This document shows positions 28,324 through 36,679 of a DNA stretch of 64,000 nucleotides, one piece after another. The translations under genes and the position numbers were made by a program. Source of the DNA: Paraflavisolibacter caeni. GTDB taxonomy: Bacteria; Bacteroidota; Bacteroidia; Chitinophagales; Chitinophagaceae. Where the stretch lies: assembly GCF_025628885.1 (NCBI RefSeq), contig NZ_JAOTIF010000002.1, positions 496,001 to 560,000 of the forward strand, read 5' to 3'. Under the pieces are notes generated by a model that had not been told where the DNA came from, did not search any database, and saw only the letters and a list, made by a program, of their open reading frames with translations. Each line of letters opens with the position of its first letter. Positions within the stretch are counted from its first letter, which is position 1.

Positions 28324-30486
28324 ATGAATCTGAATAACCGTTTATTACGAAACATCTTCATTATTGTTGCTTCCGCAATCAGCTTTTGTTTCAATGCAGA
28401 AGCACAATATACCTGGAGTTTTGATGGAAGTGATCCTTTGTCGTCACAAGACGGGAAGTTTTCTTTCAAATTAAACAGTGTAAGAAGCTGTCCTGAATTG
28501 ACCGAAGGAATCAAAGGTAAAGGTTTGCGAACTGATGGTTATACAACCTGGTTGAGTGGCAAATTGAAAGAGGTTAATAGCATTTCTGGTTGGTTTGCTT
28601 TGGAGTCTTACCCAACTGACACTGCCGCATTCTTGGGGGTAAAGGACCTTGCCACCAATACTTCAATTGCTATAACTGTAGACAGGTTTGGTGCACTGCT
28701 CGTTGGAACCGGTAAGAAGAATGCTTATTCATATATATCCACCCAACTTCGGGTAGAAAAATTTAAATGGATGCATCTGGCCATTTCAGAAAGTAATGGT
28801 GAGGTGTGGCTTTATGTCAATGGCATAATAATGCCTATAAAACTTTCGCTGCCACAATCATTTAATGGCAGTGAACTGATGGTAGGTAAGGATTTCAGGG
28901 ATAAAAAACTGAGAATCTATGGCCTCACTGTAATAAATGGGATCGTTGATGAATTGAAGGTCTCTGATAAAGCTATTGATCAGCGTACATTACAACAGGA
29001 GGTTGTTGCTTATTCGGGAAAGGTTCCTGTTCTGGCGATACCGGAATGCAGGTTTAAAGATGATTTCAACAGGCCCAAATACCATCTGTTGCCAGCCGCT
29101 AACTGGACAAACGAAACTCATGGTCTGTTTTATTACAAAGGCTTGTACCATATTTTCAATCAGAAAAATGCATCCAATTTATTTCTTGGCCAAATCAACT
29201 GGGGACATTTCAGCAGTCCGGACCTGGTGAACTGGACAGAACATAAACCTGCATTAACTCCAGAGCAGGGATATGATGAAAACGGCATATGGTCTGGCCA
29301 TGTTGTTGTAGATGATCATGGGATGCCTACCATCATTTATACGGCAGGAGGTAAGCGGTCAACGGCTATAGGCCTTGCATTTCCTAAAGACTCTGACCTG
29401 ATTGATTGGATAAAATATAACAGGAACCCTGTTTTGCCGGCACAACCCGCAGGTTATTCAAGAACGGATATGAGGGATCCCTACGTTTTCAAAGAAGGCA
29501 ATTACTGGTATATGATTGTTGGCTACGGCCTGGTAGAAAATGAAGTGGAAAAAGGGACTGTATTATTGTACAAATCAGATGACCTGAAAAGTTGGAACTT
29601 CCTTCATCCTCTATTTGTTGGTGATCCGGCCCATGACAGTTCTGGGATCTTTTGGGAAATGCCGGTATTTAGGAAATTGAACGACAAATACATCTTGCTG
29701 ATCAATAGAGTTCCGCATAAAGGCATTCCAGCGGATGCTTTGTACTGGGTAGGAGATTTCGTAAATGAAATGTTTTTACCTGATCAAAAAATACCTAAGC
29801 ATCTTGAGATCATCAACCAAATGCTGTCACCTTCAGTTACCTATGATTCAGAAGGAAGAACAACAGCCATTGCCATTATCCCGGACCTGATCACTTCAGA
29901 AGCCGCTTATGAAAATGGCTGGACGCATTTGTACAGTATGCCACGGACATGGACTTTGAAGAATGGAAAGATTTGCCAGCAACCACATCCTGTTTTGCGA
30001 TCATTGAGAGCAGAGGAAAAACCATTTTCTTCAACAAATATTCCATCAAATCAGCCTTTATTATTGAGTAGTGGAAAACATCAGGAGGAAATTGATATAA
30101 CTATTGATCCTAAGCATTGCAAGAGCTTTGGATTCTATATTGGTAAGCACCCTGAACAAAAAGAGTTTACTAAAGTTTATTATGATTTTGAAAAGCAGCA
30201 ATTTGTAGTTGATAAGAATCATTCTTCATTAAGAAAAACAATTCCTGCTAATAATAATTCTGGAACTTATTCCTTGAAAAAGGATGAGAAAGTAAACATC
30301 CATTTGTTCATTGATGGTTCTGTAGTGGAGGTATTTATCAATCATGAAGATGCATTCACTACACGGATATTTCCATTGTATAAAGAAAGTAATAATATAG
30401 AACTATTTTCTGAAGGAGGTGATATTCAACTGGTAGAGGGAAGAGCTTGGACATTGAAAAAAAGTCAGAATAGAAGTGACTTCTAA
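28324..30486 (+). CDS. LamG + GH32-like protein with variant nucleophile motif (WTNETHG)
   Basis: 720 residues from 28324; the frame is open from 28204, but 28324 opens a proper signal peptide ending NAEAQ (28). Residues about 30-225 are a LamG/concanavalin-type jelly roll (WMHLAISESNGEVWLYVNG). Residues about 250-560 are a GH32 five-bladed propeller and the rest is the C-terminal beta-sandwich (IDGSVVEVFINHEDAFTTRIF). The usual WMNDPNG reads WTNETHG, putting Glu264 where the nucleophile Asp belongs. MRDPY (Asp385) and WEMP (Glu445) keep the other two catalytic acids. Either an enzyme of a divergent subfamily, perhaps acting on an unusual fructoside, or a non-catalytic binder. It has no paralogue with this motif in the window. 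Confidence 0.85.
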   Translation: MNLNNRLLRNIFIIVASAISFCFNAEAQYTWSFDGSDPLSSQDGKFSFKLNSVRSCPELTEGIKGKGLRTDGYTTWLSGKLKEVNSISGWFALESYPTDTAAFLGVKDLATNTSIAITVDRFGALLVGTGKKNAYSYISTQLRVEKFKWMHLAISESNGEVWLYVNGIIMPIKLSLPQSFNGSELMVGKDFRDKKLRIYGLTVINGIVDELKVSDKAIDQRTLQQEVVAYSGKVPVLAIPECRFKDDFNRPKYHLLPAANWTNETHGLFYYKGLYHIFNQKNASNLFLGQINWGHFSSPDLVNWTEHKPALTPEQGYDENGIWSGHVVVDDHGMPTIIYTAGGKRSTAIGLAFPKDSDLIDWIKYNRNPVLPAQPAGYSRTDMRDPYVFKEGNYWYMIVGYGLVENEVEKGTVLLYKSDDLKSWNFLHPLFVGDPAHDSSGIFWEMPVFRKLNDKYILLINRVPHKGIPADALYWVGDFVNEMFLPDQKIPKHLEIINQMLSPSVTYDSEGRTTAIAIIPDLITSEAAYENGWTHLYSMPRTWTLKNGKICQQPHPVLRSLRAEEKPFSSTNIPSNQPLLLSSGKHQEEIDITIDPKHCKSFGFYIGKHPEQKEFTKVYYDFEKQQFVVDKNHSSLRKTIPANNNSGTYSLKKDEKVNIHLFIDGSVVEVFINHEDAFTTRIFPLYKESNNIELFSEGGDIQLVEGRAWTLKKSQNRSDF

Positions 30487-30530
30487 TTCTAGTCTAGCTT
30501 TAAAACTTTAGGTATTAGTTAGAAAATCGT

Positions 30531-30577
30531 TCATATGGCAATCGATAATAGGCCTGTTGTTTCTACAACAGGCATTT
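30531..30577 (+). terminator. TCATATGGCA element with hairpin between the GH32-like gene and GH36
   Basis: A perfect 9-bp stem GCCTGTTGT (30552-30560) and ACAACAGGC (30565-30573) with loop TTCT, followed by ATTTT. Probably a terminator, though the T-tract is short. TCATATGGCA at 30531-30540 and the following CAATCGATA repeat the arrangement at 9051-9106. Confidence 0.6.
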
Positions 30578-30673
30578 TAAATGCCCAGGAAGGATTTGTA
30601 ATCCATATCTGGTTATCTTCATTAAGGTATTTAGCGTCAAACAAAAAATTAAGGAACACATTTTCTCAAGCTT

Positions 30674-32857
30674 ATGATACAAAAAATATTACTGGCCGCC
30701 TCGGTAATCCTATTCACACATTTGCATGCGCAGAAAAAGATGATCATACCAATTGAAACCCAAAATAATGCATTGGTATTGCAAGTGGATACAGGCAATC
30801 GTGCTGGCATCATTTACTTTGGTAAAAAGCTGGCCAATGCATCTGAATACGCATTGGTTCCGGGTATGTACAAAAGGGGAGATGATTATTCCGGTATTCT
30901 GAATGCAGCTTATACACCCAGTGGATCCCGGAATCTTGTAGAGCCTGCCATTGAAGTAACCCATGCCAACGGAAACACCTCTCTTGATCTGCAGTATGTA
31001 AGCAATAACAAGCAAAAGGTTGATGATAATGTATCAATTACAACTGTGTTGTTGAAAGACCCACAGTATGCTTTAGAGGTGACTCTTTTTTATAAAACAT
31101 ATTTTAAGGAAGACGTAGTAGAGCAATGGTCTGTAATAAAGAATAAAGAGAAAGGAGCTGTTACCCTGCAAAAGTTTGCGTCTGCTAACCTGTATATTTC
31201 TGCTAATAACTATTGGTTAAAAAGCTATCATGGTGATTGGGCTAAGGAGGTTAAACCGGAAGAAGTTCAGTTGACTCATGGGATAAAGGTGCTGGATACA
31301 AAGTTGGGTACTCGTGCTAACCTCTACCAACCCCCGAATTTTATCGTATCGCTGAATGGGCCAGCCAAAGAAGATGAAGGTGATGTTTTACTTGGTTCAG
31401 TTGAATGGACAGGTAACTTTCGTGTCGACCTTGAAGTAGACCCATTAAATAATCTTAGGTTGATCGCAGGTATTAATCCATTTGCTTCCGAATACAGTTT
31501 GCAATCCTCTCAGGAGTTTGTTACACCTGCTTTTTTATATACATTTTCCAATAAAGGAACAGGCGATGCCAGCCGGAAGTTGCAGCGTTGGGCCAGGTCC
31601 TACAAAGTACTACAAGGTAATGGCTCCCGAATGACCCTGCTGAACAACTGGGAGGCCACTTTCTTTGATTTCAATGAAGATAAACTGTCTAGGCTGATCA
31701 AGGATACAAAAAAGTTAGGTGTAGATCTTTTCTTATTAGATGATGGCTGGTTTGGCAATAAATACCCGCGTAATAGCGATAATGCTGGTCTTGGCGACTG
31801 GCAGGAAAACGTGCAAAAGTTGCCGCATGGTATCGGATTTCTGGTAAAAGAAGCGCAAAACACCGGCGTAAAATTTGGTATTTGGGTAGAACCCGAAATG
31901 GTGAATCCAAAAAGTGTTTTGTATGAACAGCACCCTGACTGGGTTATTAAGCAACCCGGCAGGCCTGAGTATCTATACAGGAATCAACTGGTGTTGGACT
32001 TGAGCAATCCAAAAGTGCAGGACTTTGTATTTGGTATATTGGATAATTTATTTACCAGGAACCCTGACATTGCTTTTATTAAGTGGGACTGCAATGCCGT
32101 CATCTATAATGCTTATTCATCTGCTTTTCAAAAGCAGTCACACCTGTATGTGGATTATGTACGCGGATTGTACAAGGTCTTAGACAGGGTGCGTGCAAAA
32201 TATCCAAATGTACACATGATGTTATGCTCCGGAGGCGGCGGCAGGGTTGACTACGGAGCTTTAAAGTATTTCACAGAATTCTGGCCCAGCGATAATACCG
32301 ATCCGCTGGAGCGTATTTTTATTCAGTGGGAATACTCTTATTTCTTCCCCTCTATTACTTCCTGTAATCATGTTACTGATTGGGGCAAACAACCAATTAA
32401 GTACCGTACTGATATAGCCATGATGGGAAAACTTGGCTTTGATATCGTCGTCAGTCACCTGCCGGAAAAGGACCTGCAATACTGCCAGCAAGCGGTAGAA
32501 ACCTATAAGTCCTTTAGTGAAGTAGTATGGCATGGCGACCAATACCGGTTGGTGAGTCCCTGGGATCATGATTTTGCATCGCTGATGTATGTAAATGATC
32601 AAAAAGATAGGGCCATTGTGTTTAATTACCAGGTGAATAACAGGTACGCTACAGGGAGTTTGTCGCCGGTTCCGTTGAAAGGCCTGGATCCGGAAAAGAA
32701 GTATTCTGTAAAAGAGATCAATTTGTATCCGGGTACAAAATCTACTTTGCCTGCAAACGCAGTGTACTCCGGAAATTATTTAATGGCAGTTGGCTTCAAT
32801 CCTGACGTGAACATCCAGCGTTCAAGTGTTATTGTAGAAGTAACTGAAGTGAAATGA
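30674..32857 (+). CDS. Secreted GH36 alpha-galactosidase
   Basis: Hydrolyses terminal alpha-galactosyl residues, as in melibiose, raffinose and stachyose. 727 residues with a short signal peptide ending LHAQ (residue 20). N-terminal beta-sandwich (to about 290), then the TIM barrel with LLDDGWFG, KFGIWVEPEMV, IKWDCN (nucleophile Asp472) and CSGGGGRVD, then FWPSDNTD (acid/base Asp540), ending in a C-terminal beta domain. Length and motifs are typical of bacterial GH36. Placed last in cluster B after a hairpin, possibly under its own promoter. Raffinose-family sugars carry a sucrose unit, so pairing with GH32 and fructokinase is metabolically sensible. Confidence 0.95.
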   Translation: MIQKILLAASVILFTHLHAQKKMIIPIETQNNALVLQVDTGNRAGIIYFGKKLANASEYALVPGMYKRGDDYSGILNAAYTPSGSRNLVEPAIEVTHANGNTSLDLQYVSNNKQKVDDNVSITTVLLKDPQYALEVTLFYKTYFKEDVVEQWSVIKNKEKGAVTLQKFASANLYISANNYWLKSYHGDWAKEVKPEEVQLTHGIKVLDTKLGTRANLYQPPNFIVSLNGPAKEDEGDVLLGSVEWTGNFRVDLEVDPLNNLRLIAGINPFASEYSLQSSQEFVTPAFLYTFSNKGTGDASRKLQRWARSYKVLQGNGSRMTLLNNWEATFFDFNEDKLSRLIKDTKKLGVDLFLLDDGWFGNKYPRNSDNAGLGDWQENVQKLPHGIGFLVKEAQNTGVKFGIWVEPEMVNPKSVLYEQHPDWVIKQPGRPEYLYRNQLVLDLSNPKVQDFVFGILDNLFTRNPDIAFIKWDCNAVIYNAYSSAFQKQSHLYVDYVRGLYKVLDRVRAKYPNVHMMLCSGGGGRVDYGALKYFTEFWPSDNTDPLERIFIQWEYSYFFPSITSCNHVTDWGKQPIKYRTDIAMMGKLGFDIVVSHLPEKDLQYCQQAVETYKSFSEVVWHGDQYRLVSPWDHDFASLMYVNDQKDRAIVFNYQVNNRYATGSLSPVPLKGLDPEKKYSVKEINLYPGTKSTLPANAVYSGNYLMAVGFNPDVNIQRSSVIVEVTEVK

Positions 32858-32890
32858 GTGCCCCTTAAACTTTTGCGCTCCACTCCCTGG

Positions 32891-32927
32891 GGAACATGCC
32901 CCGCCAATGAAGGGCATGTTCCGTTTT
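32891..32927 (+). terminator. Intrinsic terminator after the alpha-galactosidase gene
   Basis: GGAACATGCCC (32891-32901) pairs perfectly with 32912-32922, followed by GTTTT. It closes the carbohydrate region. Confidence 0.75.
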
Positions 32928-32952
32928 AGGAGGAAAGGAGTGAGGATGAGGT

Positions 32953-33582
32953 CTACCCCTTCGGAAAGTTTTTACTTTTCTTTAATTCTTCAATTTGCTG
33001 TATATGCTTTTGTGTATTTGCAGCGATCATTAAAATCAGTTGGTATGCATCCGATGCTCCTTCAGGTGTTATGCTAACATGGTCGCGCAGGTCGTCTGTT
33101 GTTGACCGTGAAAATTTGATAAGATGGTTGCGTGCGTGTTTAAATTCACTCAGGGCTTCATTGGTAGTTTTCCCGGATGATGCAGCAGGTAACATTGTTT
33201 CAAATGTCTGGAACTTTTGATTTCTATTTGAGAAGTTCTTCAGTACTTCCTCGTCGGACGTTTTGATTTCACTTCTTTTTCCTTCATTCGTAGGCTGCTT
33301 GATCACCGCCTCTGTCATTTTCCAGATTTCATTTTCAGAAATGGCCAGGTGTTGCAGGCATTCATTTATGGACCATTGATCCGGAAATGGTTTGTAGTTT
33401 AACTGTTCTTCAGAAAGGCCTTTTACACTCTTGATTAGATTGGCTTTTGACTCGCGCAGTTGATGTGTTAGAAATCGCCTCTCTGCACCTGAAATGGTTT
33501 CAAATGAAGGTCTGCCGGCCAGCCCGGTTATAACCAGTAAAGCCAGCAAAAGACTTGTTTTAGGCTTAAATACAGATATCAT
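32953..33582 (-). CDS. Exported DinB-superfamily protein
   Basis: 209 residues. The first 23 or so form a signal peptide (MISVFKPKTS, a hydrophobic run, then LAG). The rest is a four-helix DinB/YfiT-like bundle: LTHQLRESKANLIKSVKGLSEEQLNYKP, DQWSINECLQHLAISENEIW with a putative metal-ligand His78, then HARNHLIKF and a C-terminal NTQKHIQQIEELK helix. DinB-like proteins are small metal-binding enzymes or thiol transferases; exported members are common in Bacteroidota and mostly uncharacterised. Downstream of the yitT-like gene on the same strand, 72 bases apart. Confidence 0.8.
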   Translation of the reverse strand: MISVFKPKTSLLLALLVITGLAGRPSFETISGAERRFLTHQLRESKANLIKSVKGLSEEQLNYKPFPDQWSINECLQHLAISENEIWKMTEAVIKQPTNEGKRSEIKTSDEEVLKNFSNRNQKFQTFETMLPAASSGKTTNEALSEFKHARNHLIKFSRSTTDDLRDHVSITPEGASDAYQLILMIAANTQKHIQQIEELKKSKNFPKG

Positions 33583-33654
33583 TGTGAACCTTATTTGTCA
33601 ATCGTTAGTTATAAAAATTTGCAATGATGATAAACTCCTGATTTATTTCTTGGT

Positions 33655-34623
33655 TCATTTTTCTTTCAATGGTATTTTCTTAACCATTCCGCCGCGGGTG
33701 TCTTTGATGCTTTGCATAACAATAAACGCATTCGGATCAATCCGCTCAACTTCTGTGGTTAGCCTGTTGACTTCAAGTCGGGTAATTACTGTAAAAATAA
33801 TATTTATATTCTCATCGCTTTCACCTCTTTTTCCAAAACCTTTTCTACCAGAATAAATAGTTAGCCCTCTTCCTAATTGATTTTGTATCATATTGGTGAT
33901 TTGCTTGCTGTGAGTAGAAACAATAGTAACTCCGGTAAACTCTTCTATGCCTTCCAGGATGAAATCTACTGTTCTGGACGCCGCAAGATAGGTGAGGATA
34001 GAATAGAGGGCAACTTCAATGGAAAGTAAATAAGCTGCAACTGAGAAAATGATGATATTGAATGTAAGAATAAAATCACCTACCGTTAAGCTGTTATTGC
34101 GGCTTAAATAAATGGCAAGCACCTCAGTGCCATCGATAACGCAGCCTCCCCTGATCGCCAGGCCAATTCCAGTACCCAAAAAGAAGCCACCAAATATTGA
34201 TACCAGTAATTTGTCTTCGGTGATTACGGGATAGGGTATAGCGGCAACTGCAATAGCAAGGGCTGTGATGGCTATGATGCTTTTCAGGCTGAAAAGCCGG
34301 CTGATCTGCCTGTATCCTAAGATTAGAAAAGGAATATTGAACAGGATAATGAGTACAGAAAGGGAAACACCTGTTTCTGCATTGGTTAAAAGGGATATAC
34401 CCATAACTCCGCCATCAATAAATCCATTGGGCATTAAGAATCCTTTGAGCCCAAAACCTGCAGAAAGTACACCTAATAGCATCAATGTGTAATCACGTAT
34501 CCAATTTTTTAGTCTCTGGCGGGCTCGCTTTGCCGCTTGTAGTTTCTGAATATTTTCAATATTTCTCCTTTGCTTTATGCCAGGCATTTCCTTTTCTAAT
34601 ATGTTGCTAAACAGGTTCATCAA
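33655..34623 (-). CDS. YitT-family membrane protein with DUF2179 domain
   Basis: 322 residues. A polar, basic N-terminus of about 45 residues precedes five to six hydrophobic segments (LMLLGVLSAGFGLKGFLM, LSVLIILFNIPFLILGY, SIIAITALAIAVAAIPY, FGGFFLGTGIGLAIRGG, LTFNIIIFSVAAYLL). A soluble C-terminal DUF2179 domain follows (VTIVSTHSKQITNMIQNQLGRGLTIYSG, then INIIFTVITRLEVNRL). Function in this family is not established; a transporter role is often assumed. Divergent from the nif3-like gene, whose start is 41 bases away. Confidence 0.88.
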   Translation of the reverse strand: MMNLFSNILEKEMPGIKQRRNIENIQKLQAAKRARQRLKNWIRDYTLMLLGVLSAGFGLKGFLMPNGFIDGGVMGISLLTNAETGVSLSVLIILFNIPFLILGYRQISRLFSLKSIIAITALAIAVAAIPYPVITEDKLLVSIFGGFFLGTGIGLAIRGGCVIDGTEVLAIYLSRNNSLTVGDFILTFNIIIFSVAAYLLSIEVALYSILTYLAASRTVDFILEGIEEFTGVTIVSTHSKQITNMIQNQLGRGLTIYSGRKGFGKRGESDENINIIFTVITRLEVNRLTTEVERIDPNAFIVMQSIKDTRGGMVKKIPLKEK

Positions 34624-34664
34624 TGCAATTAAATTGAAAAAAGATATTCACTTAACTTACAGCC

Positions 34665-35762
34665 ATGAATATCGGCGAAGTTATATCTATAATAGAAAGT
34701 TTTGCAGCCCCGGAATTACAGGAAGATTATGATAATGCCGGGTTGATTACTGGTAATCCGCAGTGGACTTGTTCCGGTGTACTATGCAGCCTGGATGCTA
34801 CTTTAGAAATTGTACTGGAGGCTAAGCAAAAAGGTTGCAACCTGGTCGTAGCCCACCATCCTATTGTATTCAGGGGGATGAAAAGGCTGAATGGGCGTAG
34901 TTATGTAGAGCAAACCATCATAGAAGCAATTAAATCAGATATCGCCATTTATGCAGCCCATACAAACCTGGATAATGTGATCAAGGGTGTCAATGGAAAA
35001 ATTGCAGCAAAACTGAAATTAAAAAATTGTAAGATCCTCCAACCTAAAAACAGAATGCTCCGTCGTCTGATCACCTTTGCCCCGGTAGATAAGGCCGGCC
35101 AGATACAGCAAGCACTTTTTGATGCAGGAGCCGGTCATATTGGAAATTATTCCGAATGTAGTTTTAACAGCGAAGGGCAGGGCACTTTTAAAGCAGAACA
35201 AGGTGCTGACCCTTATGTAGGTGAAATAGGAGAGCGCCATTATGAAAAGGAGACCAAGATCGAGGTCGTATTTCCTTTTTACTTGCAACGCCAGGTCCTG
35301 AAGTCTTTATTAGATCATCATCCATACGAAGAAGTCGCTTATGATATTTTTACAATGGAAAATAGCCATGACCAGATTGGGTCAGGTATGATTGGTGAAC
35401 TGGAAGAGGCAATTCCCGAAGCTGATTTCTTAAAAATTGTTAAAGATGCATTTGGAGTTGAAGTGATCAGGCATACTGCTTTGCGGGGACAGCCTGTAAA
35501 GAGGGTCGCCGTTTGTGGGGGGGCGGGTAGCTTTCTGATCAGGAGGGCGCTGCAACAAAAGGCTGACTTTTATATTACAGCAGATGTTAAATACCACGAA
35601 TTTTTCGATGCTGAGGGGCAAATGGTACTGGCTGATATTGGCCATTATGAAAGTGAACAGTATACCGTGGAACTGCTTTATGACCTTTTGGTGGAAAAAA
35701 TCCCTAACTTTGCCGTCCTTAAAACCGGTCTGAATACCAATCCGGTAAGGTATTATATATAG
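34665..35762 (+). CDS. Nif3-like dinuclear metal centre protein
   Basis: 365 residues, the long form of the NIF3/YqfO (GTP cyclohydrolase I type 2-like) family with an inserted PII-like domain in the middle (about 130-235). Metal-ligand stretches are AHHPIVFRG (His64, His65), AAHTNLDNV (His99, Asp103) and ADIGHYESEQ near the C-terminus. HHPYEEVAYDIF is typical of the insert. The cellular role is still unclear. Next comes a zinc-ribbon coiled-coil protein at 35836, an order I recall as common in Bacteroidota. Confidence 0.93.
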   Translation: MNIGEVISIIESFAAPELQEDYDNAGLITGNPQWTCSGVLCSLDATLEIVLEAKQKGCNLVVAHHPIVFRGMKRLNGRSYVEQTIIEAIKSDIAIYAAHTNLDNVIKGVNGKIAAKLKLKNCKILQPKNRMLRRLITFAPVDKAGQIQQALFDAGAGHIGNYSECSFNSEGQGTFKAEQGADPYVGEIGERHYEKETKIEVVFPFYLQRQVLKSLLDHHPYEEVAYDIFTMENSHDQIGSGMIGELEEAIPEADFLKIVKDAFGVEVIRHTALRGQPVKRVAVCGGAGSFLIRRALQQKADFYITADVKYHEFFDAEGQMVLADIGHYESEQYTVELLYDLLVEKIPNFAVLKTGLNTNPVRYYI

Positions 35763-35835
35763 TTAATGAGTTGGAAATTAAACACTTCCGGTTCAAAAAT
35801 ACTACAAAACACAAACTTCAAACTACAAACTCTAT

Positions 35836-36591
35836 ATGGCTAACGTAAAAGAATTTTCAGTAGAAGAAAAGCTGGTTTCACTGGTAACGCTTCAGAAAGT
35901 GGAATCAAAGCTGGATGAAATCCGTGTGCTGAAAGGGGAGCTTCCAATGGAAGTTGCTGACCTGGAGGATGAAATCCAGGGTTTGCATTCCCGTCAATTG
36001 CGCATTGAAGAAGAGATCAATGGCATTGCCGAATTCATTCAGCAAAAGAAAGAAGCGATCAAAGAGGCTGAAGCACTCATCAAAAAATATGAGAAGCAAA
36101 GCGAGAATGTAAAGAATAACCGCGAGTTTGAAGCTATCAATAAAGAGATCGAAATGCAACAGCTTGAAGTAAAGCTGTGCGAAAAGCATATAAAAGACGC
36201 TAACGAAGAAATTTCCGAAAAGGCAGTGACTTTGGAAAAGGCTAAAAAAGCAATTGCTGCTAAAGAAGGCGTTTTGAATGCTAAAAAAGGTGAACTGGAG
36301 AAAATCATTGCTGCTACAGAGAAAGAAGAAACAGAGTTTACTCAAAAAGCCCAGGGTGCCCGTGAAAATGTAGAGCCTCGCCTGCTGGCCAGCTATGAAA
36401 AGATTCGCAATAACTTCCGTAATGGCCTGGCTGTAGTACCGGTTGAAAGAGATGCCTGCGGTGGTTGCTTTTACTCAATTCCTCCTCAAAAGCAAAGCGA
36501 GATTAAACAGCGTAAGAAAATCATGGTTTGCGAAAACTGCGGCCGTATCCTGGTAGATTCAGATCTGGTTGACTCGATTGAGGTGAAATAA
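35836..36591 (+). CDS. Coiled-coil protein with C4-type zinc ribbon (CdsZ-like)
   Basis: 251 residues. Residues about 20-185 are almost wholly charged heptad-like helices forming a long hairpin coiled coil. The C-terminal zinc ribbon has Cys208-x2-Cys211 (ACGGC) and Cys232-x2-Cys235 (VCENCG). This matches the widespread bacterial C4-type zinc-ribbon family (formerly DUF164), proposed to bind nucleic acid or ribosomes. In the same direction as nif3-like, 73 bases apart, and closed by a terminator before recN. Confidence 0.92.
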   Translation: MANVKEFSVEEKLVSLVTLQKVESKLDEIRVLKGELPMEVADLEDEIQGLHSRQLRIEEEINGIAEFIQQKKEAIKEAEALIKKYEKQSENVKNNREFEAINKEIEMQQLEVKLCEKHIKDANEEISEKAVTLEKAKKAIAAKEGVLNAKKGELEKIIAATEKEETEFTQKAQGARENVEPRLLASYEKIRNNFRNGLAVVPVERDACGGCFYSIPPQKQSEIKQRKKIMVCENCGRILVDSDLVDSIEVK

Positions 36592-36612
36592 TGATAAACT
36601 AAAAACTTTGGA

Positions 36613-36639
36613 AACCTCTGCTTTTGCAGGGGTTTTTTT
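36613..36639 (+). terminator. Intrinsic terminator between the zinc-ribbon gene and recN
   Basis: AACCTCTGC (36613-36621) pairs with GCAGGGGTT (36626-36634, one G-T pair) around TTTT, with T-tract to 36639. Confidence 0.8.
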
Positions 36640-36679
36640 ATTTAGAACAACAGGAATTGCCTTATTTTGGTGGCCAATT

